NCBI GenBank assembly: GCA_963662155.1 | Contig: OY759275.1 | Span: 1,703,501-1,767,500, forward strand | From: Lamellibrachia columna | Lineage: Eukaryota > Annelida > Polychaeta > Sabellida > Siboglinidae | DNA length: 64,000 nucleotides | Reading direction: 5' to 3' | Shown here: positions 1 to 12,190 of the stretch, one piece after another | Layout of the letters: each line of letters begins with the position of its first letter | Position numbering within the stretch: the stretch's first letter is position 1 | Translations under genes and position numbers: made by a program | Notes under the pieces: generated by a model | What the model was told of the DNA's origin: nothing | Databases searched by the model: none | The model's input: only the letters and a program-made list of their open reading frames with translations

Positions 1-3000
1 TGTACTAGATACCAGTGCCATACAATCCTGTTAACATCTTCCCTGCAGCGTTGTCGTACTAGATACCAGCGCCATACAAACCTGTTAACATCTTCCCTGC
101 AGCGTTGTTGTACTAGATACCAGTGCCATACAATCCTGTTAACATCTTCCCTGCAGCGTTGTCGTACTAGATAACAGTGCCATACAATCCTGTTAACATC
201 TTCCCTGCAGTGTTGTACTAGATACGAGTGCCATACAATCCTGTTAACATCTTCCCTGCAGCGTTGTTGTACTAGATACCAGTGCCATACAATCCTGTTA
301 ACATCTTCCATGCAGCGTTGTCGTACTAGATACCAGTGCCATACAATCCTGTTAACATCTTCCCTGCAGCGTTGTCGTACTAGATACCAGTGCCATACAA
401 TCCTGTTAACATCTTCCCTGCAGCGTTGTCGTACTAGATACCAGCGCCATACAATCCTGTTAACATCTTCCCTGCAACGTTGTCGTACTAGATACCAGTG
501 CCATACAATCCTGTTAACATCTTCCCTGCAGTGTTGTACTAGTTACCAGCGCCATACAATCCTGTTAACATCTTCCCTGCAGCGTTGTCGTACTAGATAC
601 CAGTGCCATACAATCCTGTTAACATGTTCCATGCAGCGTTGTCGTACTAGATACCAGTGCCATACAATCCTGTTAACATCTTCCATGCAGCATTGTCGTA
701 CTAGATACCATTGCCATACAATCCTGTTAACATCTTCCCTGCTGCGTTGTCGTACTAGATACCAGTGCCATACAATCCTGTTAACATCTTCCCTGCAGCG
801 TTGTCGTACTAGATACCAGTGCCATACAATCCTGTTAACATCTTCCCTGCAGCGTTGTCGTACTAGATACCAGCGCCATACAATCCTGTTAACATCTTCC
901 CTGCAGCGTTGTCGTACTAGATACCAGCGCCATACAATCCTGTTAACATCTTCCCTGCAGCGTTGTTGTACTAGATACCAGTGCCATACAATCCTGTTAA
1001 CATCTTCCCTGCAGCGTTGTCGTACTAGATACCAGCGCCATACAATCCTGTTAACATCTTCCCTGCAGCGTTATTGTACTAGATACCAGTGCCATACAAT
1101 CCTGTTAACATCTTCCCTGCAGCGTTGTCGTACTAGATACCAGTGCCATACAATCCTGTTAACATCTTCCCTGCAGCGTTGTTGTACTAGATACCAGCGC
1201 CATACAATCCTGTTAACATCTTCCCTGAAGTGTTGTACTAGATACCAGTGCCATACAATCCTGTTAACATCTTCCCTGCAGCGTTGTCGTACTAGATACC
1301 AGTGCCATACAATCCTGTTAACATCTTCCCTGCAGCGTTGTTGTACTAGATACCAGTGCCATACAATCCTGTTAACATCTTCCCTGCAGCGTTGTCGTAC
1401 TAGATACCAGTGCCATACGATCCTGTTAACATCTTCCCTGCAGCGTTGTTGTACTAGATACCAGCGCCATACAATCCTGTTAACATCTTCCCTGCAGTGT
1501 TGTACTAGATACCAGTGCCATACAATCCTGTTAACATCTTCCCTGCAGTGTTGTACTAGATACCAGCGCCATACAATCCTGTTAACATCTTCCCTGCAGC
1601 GTTGTCGTACTAGATACCAGTGCCATACAATCCTGTTAACATCTTCCCTGCAGTGTTGTACTAGATACCAGCGCCATACAATCCTGTTAACATCTTCCCT
1701 GCAGCGTTGTCGTACTAGATACCAGTGCCATACAATCCTGTTAACATCTTCCCTGCAGCGTTGTCGTACTAGATACCAGCGCCATACAATCCTGTTAACA
1801 TCTTCCCTGCAGCGTTGTTGTACTAGATACCAGTGCCATACAATCCTGTTAACATCTTCCCTGCAGCGTTGTCATACTAGATACCAGCGCCATGCAATCC
1901 TGTTAACATCTTCCCTGCAGCGTTGTTGTACTAGATACCAGTGCCATACAATCCTGTTAACATCTTCCCTGCAGCGTTGTCGTACTAGATACCAGTGCCA
2001 TACAATCCTGTTAACATCTTCCCTGCAGCGTTGTTGTACTAGATACCAGCGCCATACAATCCTGTTAACATCTTCCCTGCAGTGTTGTACTAGATACCAG
2101 TGCCATACAATCCTGTTAACATCTTCCCTGCAGCGTTGTCGTACTAGATACCAGTGCCATACAATCCTGTTAACATCTTCCCTGCAGCGTTGTTGTACTA
2201 GATACCAGCGCCATACAATCCTGTTAACATCTTCCCTGCAGCGTTGTCGTACTAGATACCAGTGCCATACAATCCTGTTAACATCTTCCCTGCAGTGTTG
2301 TACTAGATACCAGCGCCATACAATCCTGTTAACATCTTCCCTGCAGCGTTGTCGTACTAGATACCAGTGCCATACAATCCTGTTAACATCTTCCATGCAG
2401 CGTTTTCGTAGTAGATACCAGTGCCATACAATCCTGTTAACATCTTCCATGCAGCGTTGTCGTACTAGATACCAGTGCCATACAATCCTGTTAACATCTT
2501 CCCTGCATCGTTGTCGTACTAGATACCAGTGCCATACAATCCTGTTAACATCTTCCCTGCAGCGTTGTCGTACTAGATACCAGTGCCATACAATCCTGTT
2601 AACATCTTCCCTGCAGCGTTGTACTAGATACCAGTGCCATACAATCCTGTTAACATCTTCCCTGCAGCGTTGTCGTACTAGATACCAGCGCCATACAATC
2701 CTGTTAACATCTTCCCTGCAGCGTTGTTGTACTAGATACCAGTGCCATACAATCCTGTTAACATCTTCCATGCAGCGTTGTCGTACTAGATACCAGTGCC
2801 ATACAATCCTGTTAACATCTTTCCTGCAGCGTTGTCGTACTAGATACCAGTGCCATACAATCCTGTTAACATCTTCCCTGCAGCGTTGTCGTACTAGATA
2901 CCAGTGCCATACAATCCTGTTAACATCTTCCCTGCAGCGTTGTCGTACTAGATAGCAGCGCCATACAATCCTGTTAACATCTTCCCTGCAGCGTTGTTGT

Positions 3001-6000
3001 ACTAGATACCAGTGCCATACAATCCTGTTAACATCTTCCCTGCAGTGTTGTCGTACTAGATACCAGTGCCATACAATCCTGTTAACATCTTCCCTGCAGC
3101 GTTGTTGTACTAGATACCAGTGCCATACAATCCTGTTAACATCTTCCCTGCAGCGTTGTCGTACTAGATACCAGTGCCATACAATCCTGTTAACATCTTC
3201 CCTGCAGCGTTGTCGTACTAGATACCAGTGCCATACAATCCTGTTAACATCTTCCCTGCAGCGTTGTCGTACTAGATACCAGTGCCATACAATCCTGTTA
3301 ACATCTTCCCTGCAGCGTTATTGTACTAGATACCAGTGCCATACAATCCTGTTAACATCTTCCCTGCAGCGTTGTCATACTAGATACCAGCGCCATGCAA
3401 TCCTGTTAACATCTTCCCTGCAGCGTTGTTGTACTAGATACGAGTGCTATACAATCCTGTTAACATCTTCCCTGCAGCGTTGTCGTACTAGATACCAGTG
3501 CCATACAATCCTGTTAACATCTTCCCTGCAGCGTTGTCGTACTAGATACCAGTGCCATACAATCCTGTTAACATCTTCCCTGCAGCGTTGTCGTACTAGA
3601 TACCAGTGCCATACAATCCTGTTAACATCTTCCCTGCAGCGTTGTCGTACTAGATACCAGCGCCATACAATCCTGTTAACATCTTCCCTGCAGCGTTGTT
3701 GTACTAGATACCAGTGCCATACAATCCTGTTAACATCTTCCCTGCAGCGTTGTCGTACTAGATACCAGTGCCATACAATCCTGTTAACATCTTCCCTGCA
3801 GCGTTGTTGTACTAGATACCAGCGCCATACAATCCTGTTAACATCTTCCCTGCAGTGTTGTACTAGATACCAGTGCCATACAATCCTGTTAACATCTTCC
3901 CTGCAGCGTTGTCGTACTAGATACCAGTGCCATACAATCCTGTTAACATCTTCCCTGCAGCGTTGTTGTACTAGATACCAGCGCCATACAATCCTGTTAA
4001 CATCTTCCCTGCAGTGTTGTACTAGATACCAGTGCCATACAATCCTGTTAACATCTTCCCTGCAGCGTTGTCGTACTAGATACCAGTGCCATACAATCCT
4101 GTTAACATCTTCCCTGCAGCGTTGTCGTACTAGATACCAGTGCCATACAATCCTGTTAACATCTTCCCTGCAGCGTTGTCGTACTAGATACCAGTGCCAT
4201 ACAATCCTGTTAACATCTTCCCTGCAGCGTTGTCGTACTAGATACCAGCGCCATACAATCCTGTTAACATCTTCCCTGCAGCGTTGTTGTACTAGATACC
4301 AGTGCCATACAATCCTGTTAACATCTTCCCTGCAGCGTTGTCGTACTAGATAACAGTGCCATACAATCCTGTTAACATCTTCCCTGCAGTGTTGTACTAG
4401 ATACCAGCGCCATACAATCCTGTTAACATCTTCCCTGCAGCGTTGTTGTACTAGATACCAGTGCCATACAATCCTGTTAACATCTTCCATGCAGCGTTGT
4501 CGTACTAGATACCAGTGCCATACAATCCTGTTAACATCTTTCCTGCAGCGTTGTCGTACTAGATACCAGTGCCATACAATCCTGTTAACATCTTCCCTGC
4601 AGCGTTGTCGTACTAGATACCAGTGCCATACAATCCTGTTAACATCTTCCCTGCAGCGTTGTCGTACTAGATAGCAGCGCCATACAATCCTGTTAACATC
4701 TTCCCTGCAGCGTTGTTGTACTAGATACCAGTGCCATACAATCCTGTTAACATCTTCCCTGCAGTGTTGTCGTACTAGATACCAGTGCCATACAATCCTG
4801 TTAACATCTTCCCTGCAGCGTTGTCGTACTAGATACCAGCGCCATACAATCCTGTTAACATCTTCCCTGCAGCGTTGTCGTACTAGATACCAGTGCCATA
4901 CAGTCCTGTTAACATCTTCCCTGCAGCGTTGTCGTACTAGATACCATTGCCATACAATCCTGTTAACATCTTCCCTGCAGCGTTGTCGTACTAGATACCA
5001 GTGCCATACAATCCTGTTAACATCTTCCCTGCAGCGTTGTCGTACTAGATACCAGTGCCATACAATCCTGTTAACATCTTCCCTGCAGCGTTGTCGTACT
5101 AGATACCAGTGCCATACAATCCTGTTAACATCTTCCCTGCAGCGTTGTCGTACTAGATACCAGTGCCATACAATCCTGTTAACATCTTCCCTGCAGCGTT
5201 GTCGTACTAGATACCAGTGCCATACAATCCTGTTAACATCTTCCCTGCAGCGTTGTCGTACTAGATACCAGTGCCATACAATCCTGTTAACATCTTCCCT
5301 GCAGCGTTGTCGTACTAGATACCAGTGCCATACAATCCTGTTAACATCTTCCCTGCAGCGTTGTCGTACTAGATACCAGTGCCATACAATCCTGTTAACA
5401 TCTTCCCTGCAGCGTTGTCGTACTAGATACCAGTGCCATACAATCCTGTTAACATCTTCCCTGCAGCGTTGTCGTACTAGATACCAGTGCCATACAATCC
5501 TGTTAACATCTTCCCTGCAGCGTTGTCGTACTAGATACCAGTGCCATACAATCCTGTTAACATCTTCCCTGCAGCGTTGTCGTACTAGATACCAGTGCCA
5601 TACAATCCTGTTAACATCTTCCCTGCAGCGTTGTTGTACTAGATACCAGCGCCATACAATCCTGTTAACATCTTCCCTGCAGTGTTGTACTAGATACCAG
5701 TGCCATACAATCCTGTTAACATCTTCCCTGCAGCGTTGTCGTACTAGATACCAGTGCCATACAATCCTGTTAACATCTTCCCTGCAGCGTTGTTGTACTA
5801 GATACCAGCGCCATACAATCCTGTTAACATCTTCCCTGCAGTGTTGTACTAGATACCAGTGCCATACAATCCTGTTAACATCTTCCCTGCAGTGTTGTAC
5901 TACATACCAGCGCCATACAATCCTGTTAACATCTTCCCTGCTGCGTTGTCGTACTAGATACCAGTGCCATACAATCCTGTTAATATCTTCCCTGCAGTGT

Positions 6001-9000
6001 TGTACTAGTTACCAGCGCCATACAATCCTGTTAACATCTTCCCTGCAGCGTTGTCGTACTAGATACCAGTGCCATACAATCCTGTTAACATCTTCCATGC
6101 AGCATTGTCGTACTAGATACCAGCGCCATACAATCCTGTTAACATCTTCCCTGCAGCGTTGTACTAGATACCAGTGCCATACAGTCCTGTTAACATCTTC
6201 CATGCAGCGTTGTCGTACTAGATACCAGTGCCATACAGTCCTGTTAACATCTTCCCTGCAGCGTTGTCGTACTAGATACCATTGCCATACAATCCTGTTA
6301 ACATCTTCCCTGCAGCGTTGTCGTACTAGATACCAGTGCCATACAATCCTGTTAACATCTTCCCTGCAGCGTTGTCGTACTAGATACCAGTGCCATACAA
6401 TCCTGTTAACATCTTCCCTGCAGCGTTGTCGTACTAGATACCAGTGCCATACAATCCTGTTAACATCTTCCCTGCAGCGTTGTCGTACTAGATACCAGTG
6501 CCATACAATCCTGTTAACATCTTCCCTGCAGCGTTGTCGTACTAGATACCAGTGCCATACAATCCTGTTAACATCTTCCCTGCAGCGTTGTCGTACTAGA
6601 TACCAGTGCCATACAATCCTGTTAACATCTTCCTTGCAGCGTTGTCGTACTAGATACCAGTGCCATACAATCCTGTTAACATCTTCCCTGCAGCGTTGTC
6701 GTACTAGATACCAGTGCCATACAATCCTGTTAACATCTTCCCTGCAGCGTTGTCGTACTAGATACCAGTGCCATACAATCCTGTTAACATCTTCCCTGCA
6801 GCGTTGTCGTACTAGATACCAGTGCCATACAATCCTGTTAACATCTTCCCTGCAGCGTTGTCGTACTAGATACCAGTGCCATACAATCCTGTTAACATCT
6901 TCCCTGCAGCGTTGTTGTACTAGATACCAGCGCCATACAATCCTGTTAACATCTTCCCTGCAGTGTTGTACTAGATACCAGTGCCATACAATCCTGTTAA
7001 CATCTTCCCTGCAGCGTTGTCGTACTAGATACCAGTGCCATACAATCCTGTTAACATCTTCCCTGCAGCGTTGTCGTACTAGATACCAGTGCCATACAAT
7101 CCTGTTAACATCTTCCCTGCAGCGTTGTCGTACTAGATACCAGTGCCATACAATCCTGTTAACATCTTCCCTGCAGCGTTGTCGTACTAGATACCAGCGC
7201 CATACAATCCTGTTAACATCTTCCCTGCAGCGTTGTTGTACTAGATACCAGTGCCATACAATCCTGTTAACATCTTCCCTGCAGCATTGTCGTACTAGAT
7301 AACAGTGCCATACAATCCTGTTAACATCTTCCCTGCAGTGTTGTACTAGATACGAGTGCCATACAATCCTGTTAACATCTTCCCTGCAGCGTTGTTGTAC
7401 TAGATACCAGTGCCATACAATCCTGTTAACATCTTCCATGCAGCGTTGTCGTACTAGATACCAGTGCCATACAATCCTGTTAACATCTTTCCTGCAGCGT
7501 TGTCGTACTAGATACCAGTGCCATACAATCCTGTTAACATCTTCCCTGCAGCGTTGTCGTACTAGATACCAGTGCCATACAATCCTGTTAACATCTTCCC
7601 TGCAGCGTTGTCGTACTAGATAGCAGCGCCATACAATCCTGTTAACATCTTCCCTGCAGCGTTGTTGTACTAGATACCAGTGCCATACAATCCTGTTAAC
7701 ATCTTCCCTGCAGTGTTGTCGTACTAGATACCAGTGCCATACAATCCTGTTAACATCTTCCCTGCAGCGTTGTCGTACTAGATACCAGCGCCATACAATC
7801 CTGTTAACATCTTCCCTGCAGCGTTGTCGTACTAGATACCAGTGCCATACAGTCCTGTTAACATCTTCCCTGCAGCGTTGTCGTACTAGATACCATTGCC
7901 ATACAATCCTGTTAACATCTTCCCTGCAGCGTTGTCATACTAGATACCAGTGCCATACAATCCTGTTAACATCTTCCCTGCAGCGTTGTCGTACTAGATA
8001 CCAGTGCCATACAATCCTGTTAACATCTTCCCTGCAGCGTTGTCGTACTAGATACCAGTGCCATACAATCCTGTTAACATCTTCCCTGCAGCGTTGTCGT
8101 ACTAGATACCAGTGCCATACAATCCTGTTAACATCTTCCCTGCAGCGTTGTCGTACTAGATACCAGTGCCATACAATCCTGTTAACATCTTCCCTGCAGC
8201 GTTGTCGTACTAGATACCAGTGCCATACAATCCTGTTAACATCTTCCCTGCAGCGTTGTCGTACTAGATACCAGTGCCATACAATCCTGTTAACATCTTC
8301 CCTGCAGCGTTGTCGTACTAGATACCAGTGCCATACAATCCTGTTAACATCTTCCCTGCAGCGTTGTCGTACTAGATACCAGTGCCATACAATCCTGTTA
8401 ACATCTTCCCTGCAGCGTTGTCGTACTAGATACCAGTGCCATACAATCCTGTTAACATCTTCCCTGCAGCGTTGTCGTACTAGAAACCAGTGCCATACAA
8501 TCCTGTTAACATCTTCCCTGCAGCGTTGTCGTACTAGATACCAGTGCCATACAATCCTGTTAACATCTTCCCTGCAGCGTTGTCGTACTAGATACCAGTG
8601 CCATACAATCCTGTTAACATCTTCCCTGCAGCGTTGTTGTACTAGATACCAGCGCCATACAATCCTGTTAACATCTTCCCTGCAGTGTTGTACTAGATAC
8701 CAGTGCCATACAATCCTGTTAACATCTTCCCTGCAGCGTTGTCGTACTAGATACCAGTGCCATACAATCCTGTTAACATCTTCCCTGCAGCGTTGTTGTA
8801 CTAGATACCAGCGCCATACAATCCTGTTAACATCTTCCCTGCAGTGTTGTACTAGATACCAGTGCCATACAATCCTGTTAACATCTTCCCTGCAGTGTTG
8901 TACTACATACCAGCGCCATACAATCCTGTTAACATCTTCCCTGCTGCGTTGTCGTACTAGATACCAGTGCCATACAATCCTGTTAATATCTTCCCTGCAG

Positions 9001-11832
9001 TGTTGTACTAGTTACCAGCGCCATACAATCCTGTTAACATCTTCCCTGCAGCGTTGTCGTACTAGATACCAGTGCCATACAATCCTGTTAACATCTTCCA
9101 TGCAGCGTTGTCGTACTAGATACCAGCGCCATACAATCCTGTTAACATCTTCCCTGCAGCGTTGTACTAGATACCAGTGCCATACAGTCCTGTTAACATC
9201 TTCCATGCAGCGTTGTCGTACTAGATACCAGTGCCATACAGTCCTGTTAACATCTTCCCTGCAGCGTTGTCGTACTAGATACCATTGCCATACAATCCTG
9301 TTAACATCTTCCCTGCAGCGTTGTCGTACTAGATACCAGTGCCATACAATCCTGTTAACATCTTCCCTGCAGCGTTGTCGTACTAGATACCAGTGCCATA
9401 CAATCCTGTTAACATCTTCCCTGCAGCGTTGTCGTACTAGATACCAGTGCCATACAATCCTGTTAACATCTTCCCTGCAGCGTTGTCGTACTAGATACCA
9501 GTGCCATACAATCCTGTTAACATCTTCCCTGCAGCGTTGTCGTACTAGATACCAGTGCCATACAATCCTGTTAACATCTTCCCTGCAGCGTTGTCGTACT
9601 AGATACCAGTGCCATACAATCCTGTTAACATCTTCCCTGCAGCGTTGTCGTACTAGATACCAGTGCCATACAATCCTGTTAACATCTTCCCTGCAGCGTT
9701 GTCGTACTAGATACCAGTGCCATACAATCCTGTTAACATCTTCCCTGCAGCGTTGTCGTACTAGATACCAGTGCCATACAATCCTGTTAACATCTTCCCT
9801 GCAGCGTTGTCGTACTAGATACCAGTGCCATACAATCCTGTTAACATCTTCCCTGCAGCGTTGTCGTACTAGATACCAGTGCCATACAATCCTGTTAACA
9901 TCTTCCCTGCAGCGTTGTCGTACTAGATACCAGTGCCATACAATCCTGTTAACATCTTCCCTGCAGCGTTGTACTAGATACCAGTGCCATACAATCCTGT
10001 TAACATCTTCCCTGCAGCGTTGTCGTACTAGATACCAGTGCCATACAATCCTGTTAACATCTTCCCTGCAGCGTTGTTGTACTAGATACTAGTGCCATAC
10101 AATCCTGTTAACATCTTCCCTGCAGCGTTGTCGTACTAGATACCAGTGCCATACAATCCTGTTAACATCTTCCCTGCAGCGTTGTACTAGATACCAGTGC
10201 CATACAATCCTGTTAACATCTTCCCTGCAGCGTTGTCGTACTAGATACCAGCGCCATACAATCCTGTTAACATCTTCCCTGCAGCGTTGTCGTACTAGAT
10301 ACCAGTGCCATACAATCCTGTTAACATCTTCCCTGCAGCGTTGTCGTACTAGATACCAGTGCCATACAATCCTGTTAACATCTTCCCTGCAGCGTTGTTG
10401 TACTAGATACGAGTGCCATACAATCCTGTTAACATCTTCCCTGCAGCGTTGTCGTACTAGATACCAGTGCCATACAATCCTGTTAACGTCTTCCCTGCAG
10501 CGTTGTACTAGATACCAGTGCCATACAATCCTGTTAACATCTTCCCTGCAGCGTTGTTGTACTAGATACGAGTGCCATACAATCCTGTTAACATCTTCCC
10601 TGCAGCGTTGTCGTACTAGATACCAGTGCCATACAATCCTGTTAACGTCTTCCCTGCAGCGTTGTACTAGATACCAGTGCCATACAATCCTGTTAACATC
10701 TTCCCTGCAGCGTTGTCGTACTAGATACCAGTGCCATACAATCCTGTTAACATCTTCCCTGCAGCGTTGTCGTACTAGATACCAGTGCCATACAATCCTG
10801 TTAACATCTTCCCTGCAGCGTTGTTGTACTAGATACCAGTGCCATACAATCCTGTTAACATCTTCCCTGCAGCGTTGTCGTACTAGATACCAGTGCCATA
10901 CAATCCTGTTAACATCTTCCCTGCAGCGTTGTTGTACTAGATACCAGTGCCATACAATCCTGTTAACATCTTCCCTGCAGCGTTGTTGTACTAGATACCA
11001 GTGCCATACAATCCTGTTAACATCTTCCCTGCAGCGTTGTTGTACTAGATACCAGTGCCATACAATCCTGTTAACATCTTCCCTGCAGCGTTGTCGTACT
11101 AGATACCAGTGCCATACAATCCTGTTAACATCTTCCCTGCAGCGTTGTTGTACTAGATACCAGTGCCATACAATCCTGTTAACATCTTCCCTGCAGCGTT
11201 GTCGTACTAGATACCAGTGCCATACAATCCTGTTAACATCTTCCCTGCAGCGTTGTTGTACTAGATACCAGTGCCATACAATCCTGTTAACATCTTCCCT
11301 GCAGCGTTGTTGTACTAGATACCAGTGCCATACAATCCTGTTAACATCTTCCCTGCAGCGTTGTTGTACTAGATACCAGTGCCATACAATCCTGTTAACA
11401 TCTTCCCTGCAGCGTTGTTGTACTAGATACCAGTGCCATACAATCCTGTTAACATCTTCCCTGCAGCGTTGTCGTACTAGATACCAGTGCCATACAATCC
11501 TGTTAACATCTTCCCTGCAGCGTTGTTGTACTAGATACCAGTGCCATACAATCCTGTTAACATCTTCCCTGCAGCGTTGTCGTACTAGATACCAGTGCCA
11601 TACAATCCTGTTAACATCTTCCCTGCAGCGTTGTTGTACTAGATACCAGTGCCATACAATCCTGTTAACATCTTCCCTGCAGCGTTGTTGTACTAGATAC
11701 CAGTGCCATACAATCCTGTTAACATCTTCCCTGCAGCGTTGTTGTACTAGATACGAGTGCCATACAATCCTGTTAACATCTTCCCTGCAGCGTTTTCGTA
11801 CTAGATACCAGTGCCATACAATGCTGTTCACA
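1..11832. repeat. 54/51-bp minisatellite array (about 220 units), left end outside window
   Basis: Tandem units of 54 bp, with frequent 51-bp variants, fill this region. The unit contains TACTAGATACCAGTGCCATA and CCTGTTAACATCTTCCCTGC. The 51-bp form lacks one GTN triplet in the GTTGTCGTAC stretch, which looks like triplet slippage. Because both lengths are multiples of three, frames stay open on both strands: 18-residue units QRCRTRYQCHTILLTSSL on plus and REDVNRIVWHWYLVRQRC on minus. Plus-frame runs at 310-2955, 4489-4674, 6097-7302, 7438-7623 and 9100-10092 are all in one frame. Minus-frame runs, including 10089-11870, are also in one frame. Stops arise by substitution, for example TAGATAGC or TAGATAACAG on plus. 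No start context, splice pattern or known domain supports a gene, so it is called non-coding satellite. Higher-order blocks of about 2.95-3.0 kb are visible. Confidence 0.97.
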
Positions 11833-11895
11833 TTTCTTCGGAGTTTGGAGTTGAAGTCTCCCAGCCGCACAACGCAGCCACAGACAGATGCCTTT
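11833..11895 (-). mobile_element. Possible LINE endonuclease remnant flanking the 54-bp array
   Basis: Read on the minus strand, the unique sequence at the right edge of the 54-bp array gives VRLGDFNSKLRRNVNSIVWH and continues without a frame break into the repeat units (DVNRIVWHWYLV). LGDFN followed by a K/R-rich stretch is typical of the DNase I-like endonuclease of RTE and CR1 LINEs. The match is only a few residues, so this is a suggestion. If right, the 54-bp unit is an amplified piece of a LINE endonuclease coding region on the minus strand. The next feature, a LINE remnant on the plus strand, points the opposite way. Confidence 0.35.
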
Positions 11896-11939
11896 TTCAG
11901 AACACCCCTGTGCCAACGACATATTTTGGAGAATTCTAA

Positions 11940-12190
11940 ATGGGTGTTGACAAATTTGAAATACTAGACAGTTTAATCGTTATATTCTTACTTATCAAAA
12001 CAGGTAGCAGCACCGTATGGATCAGAAGACAAATAGGAATTACAAGATCTGTATTGAGCAACCTCACAGAGATCATAAAAGATAGAAGAATCTTGCTAGA
12101 AGCAAAAACAAACAAGACTCATTAACACTCTAGTCTGCCTTCTTTTTATACGACAAAGAAAACTGGACAATAAAAGGAACGATGGAAAGG
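11940..12190 (+). mobile_element. RTE/BovB-like LINE pseudogene, RT C-terminal region (part before the 101-bp array)
   Basis: In frame from 11,940 to 12,125 the sequence reads GSSTVWIRRQIGITRSVLSN followed by LTEIIKDRR. This matches the thumb/C-terminal region of RTE-type LINE reverse transcriptases (the CFDP2/BovB-like pattern of IRRRI, a short linker, LxxI-KxR). Shortly after, in shifted frames, come FLYDKENWTIKG and, at the start of the tandem array, IDAFTLLRW. These correspond to the family's FLYGAE-WT-K and RIDAF-x-x-x-CW motifs. Frameshifts and a stop show it is dead. The element has no visible 5' part here: endonuclease and catalytic RT motifs are absent on this strand. The following 101-bp array interrupts or extends it, and the rest resumes at 16,690. 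Confidence 0.7.

Noticed and set aside
310..2955. 881-codon plus-strand open frame, and similar frames of up to 593 codons on the minus strand, in the 54-bp array
   Set aside because: The units are 54 or 51 bp, so frames stay open automatically on both strands. There is no conserved domain, start context or splice signal, and single-base stops are scattered through the array.
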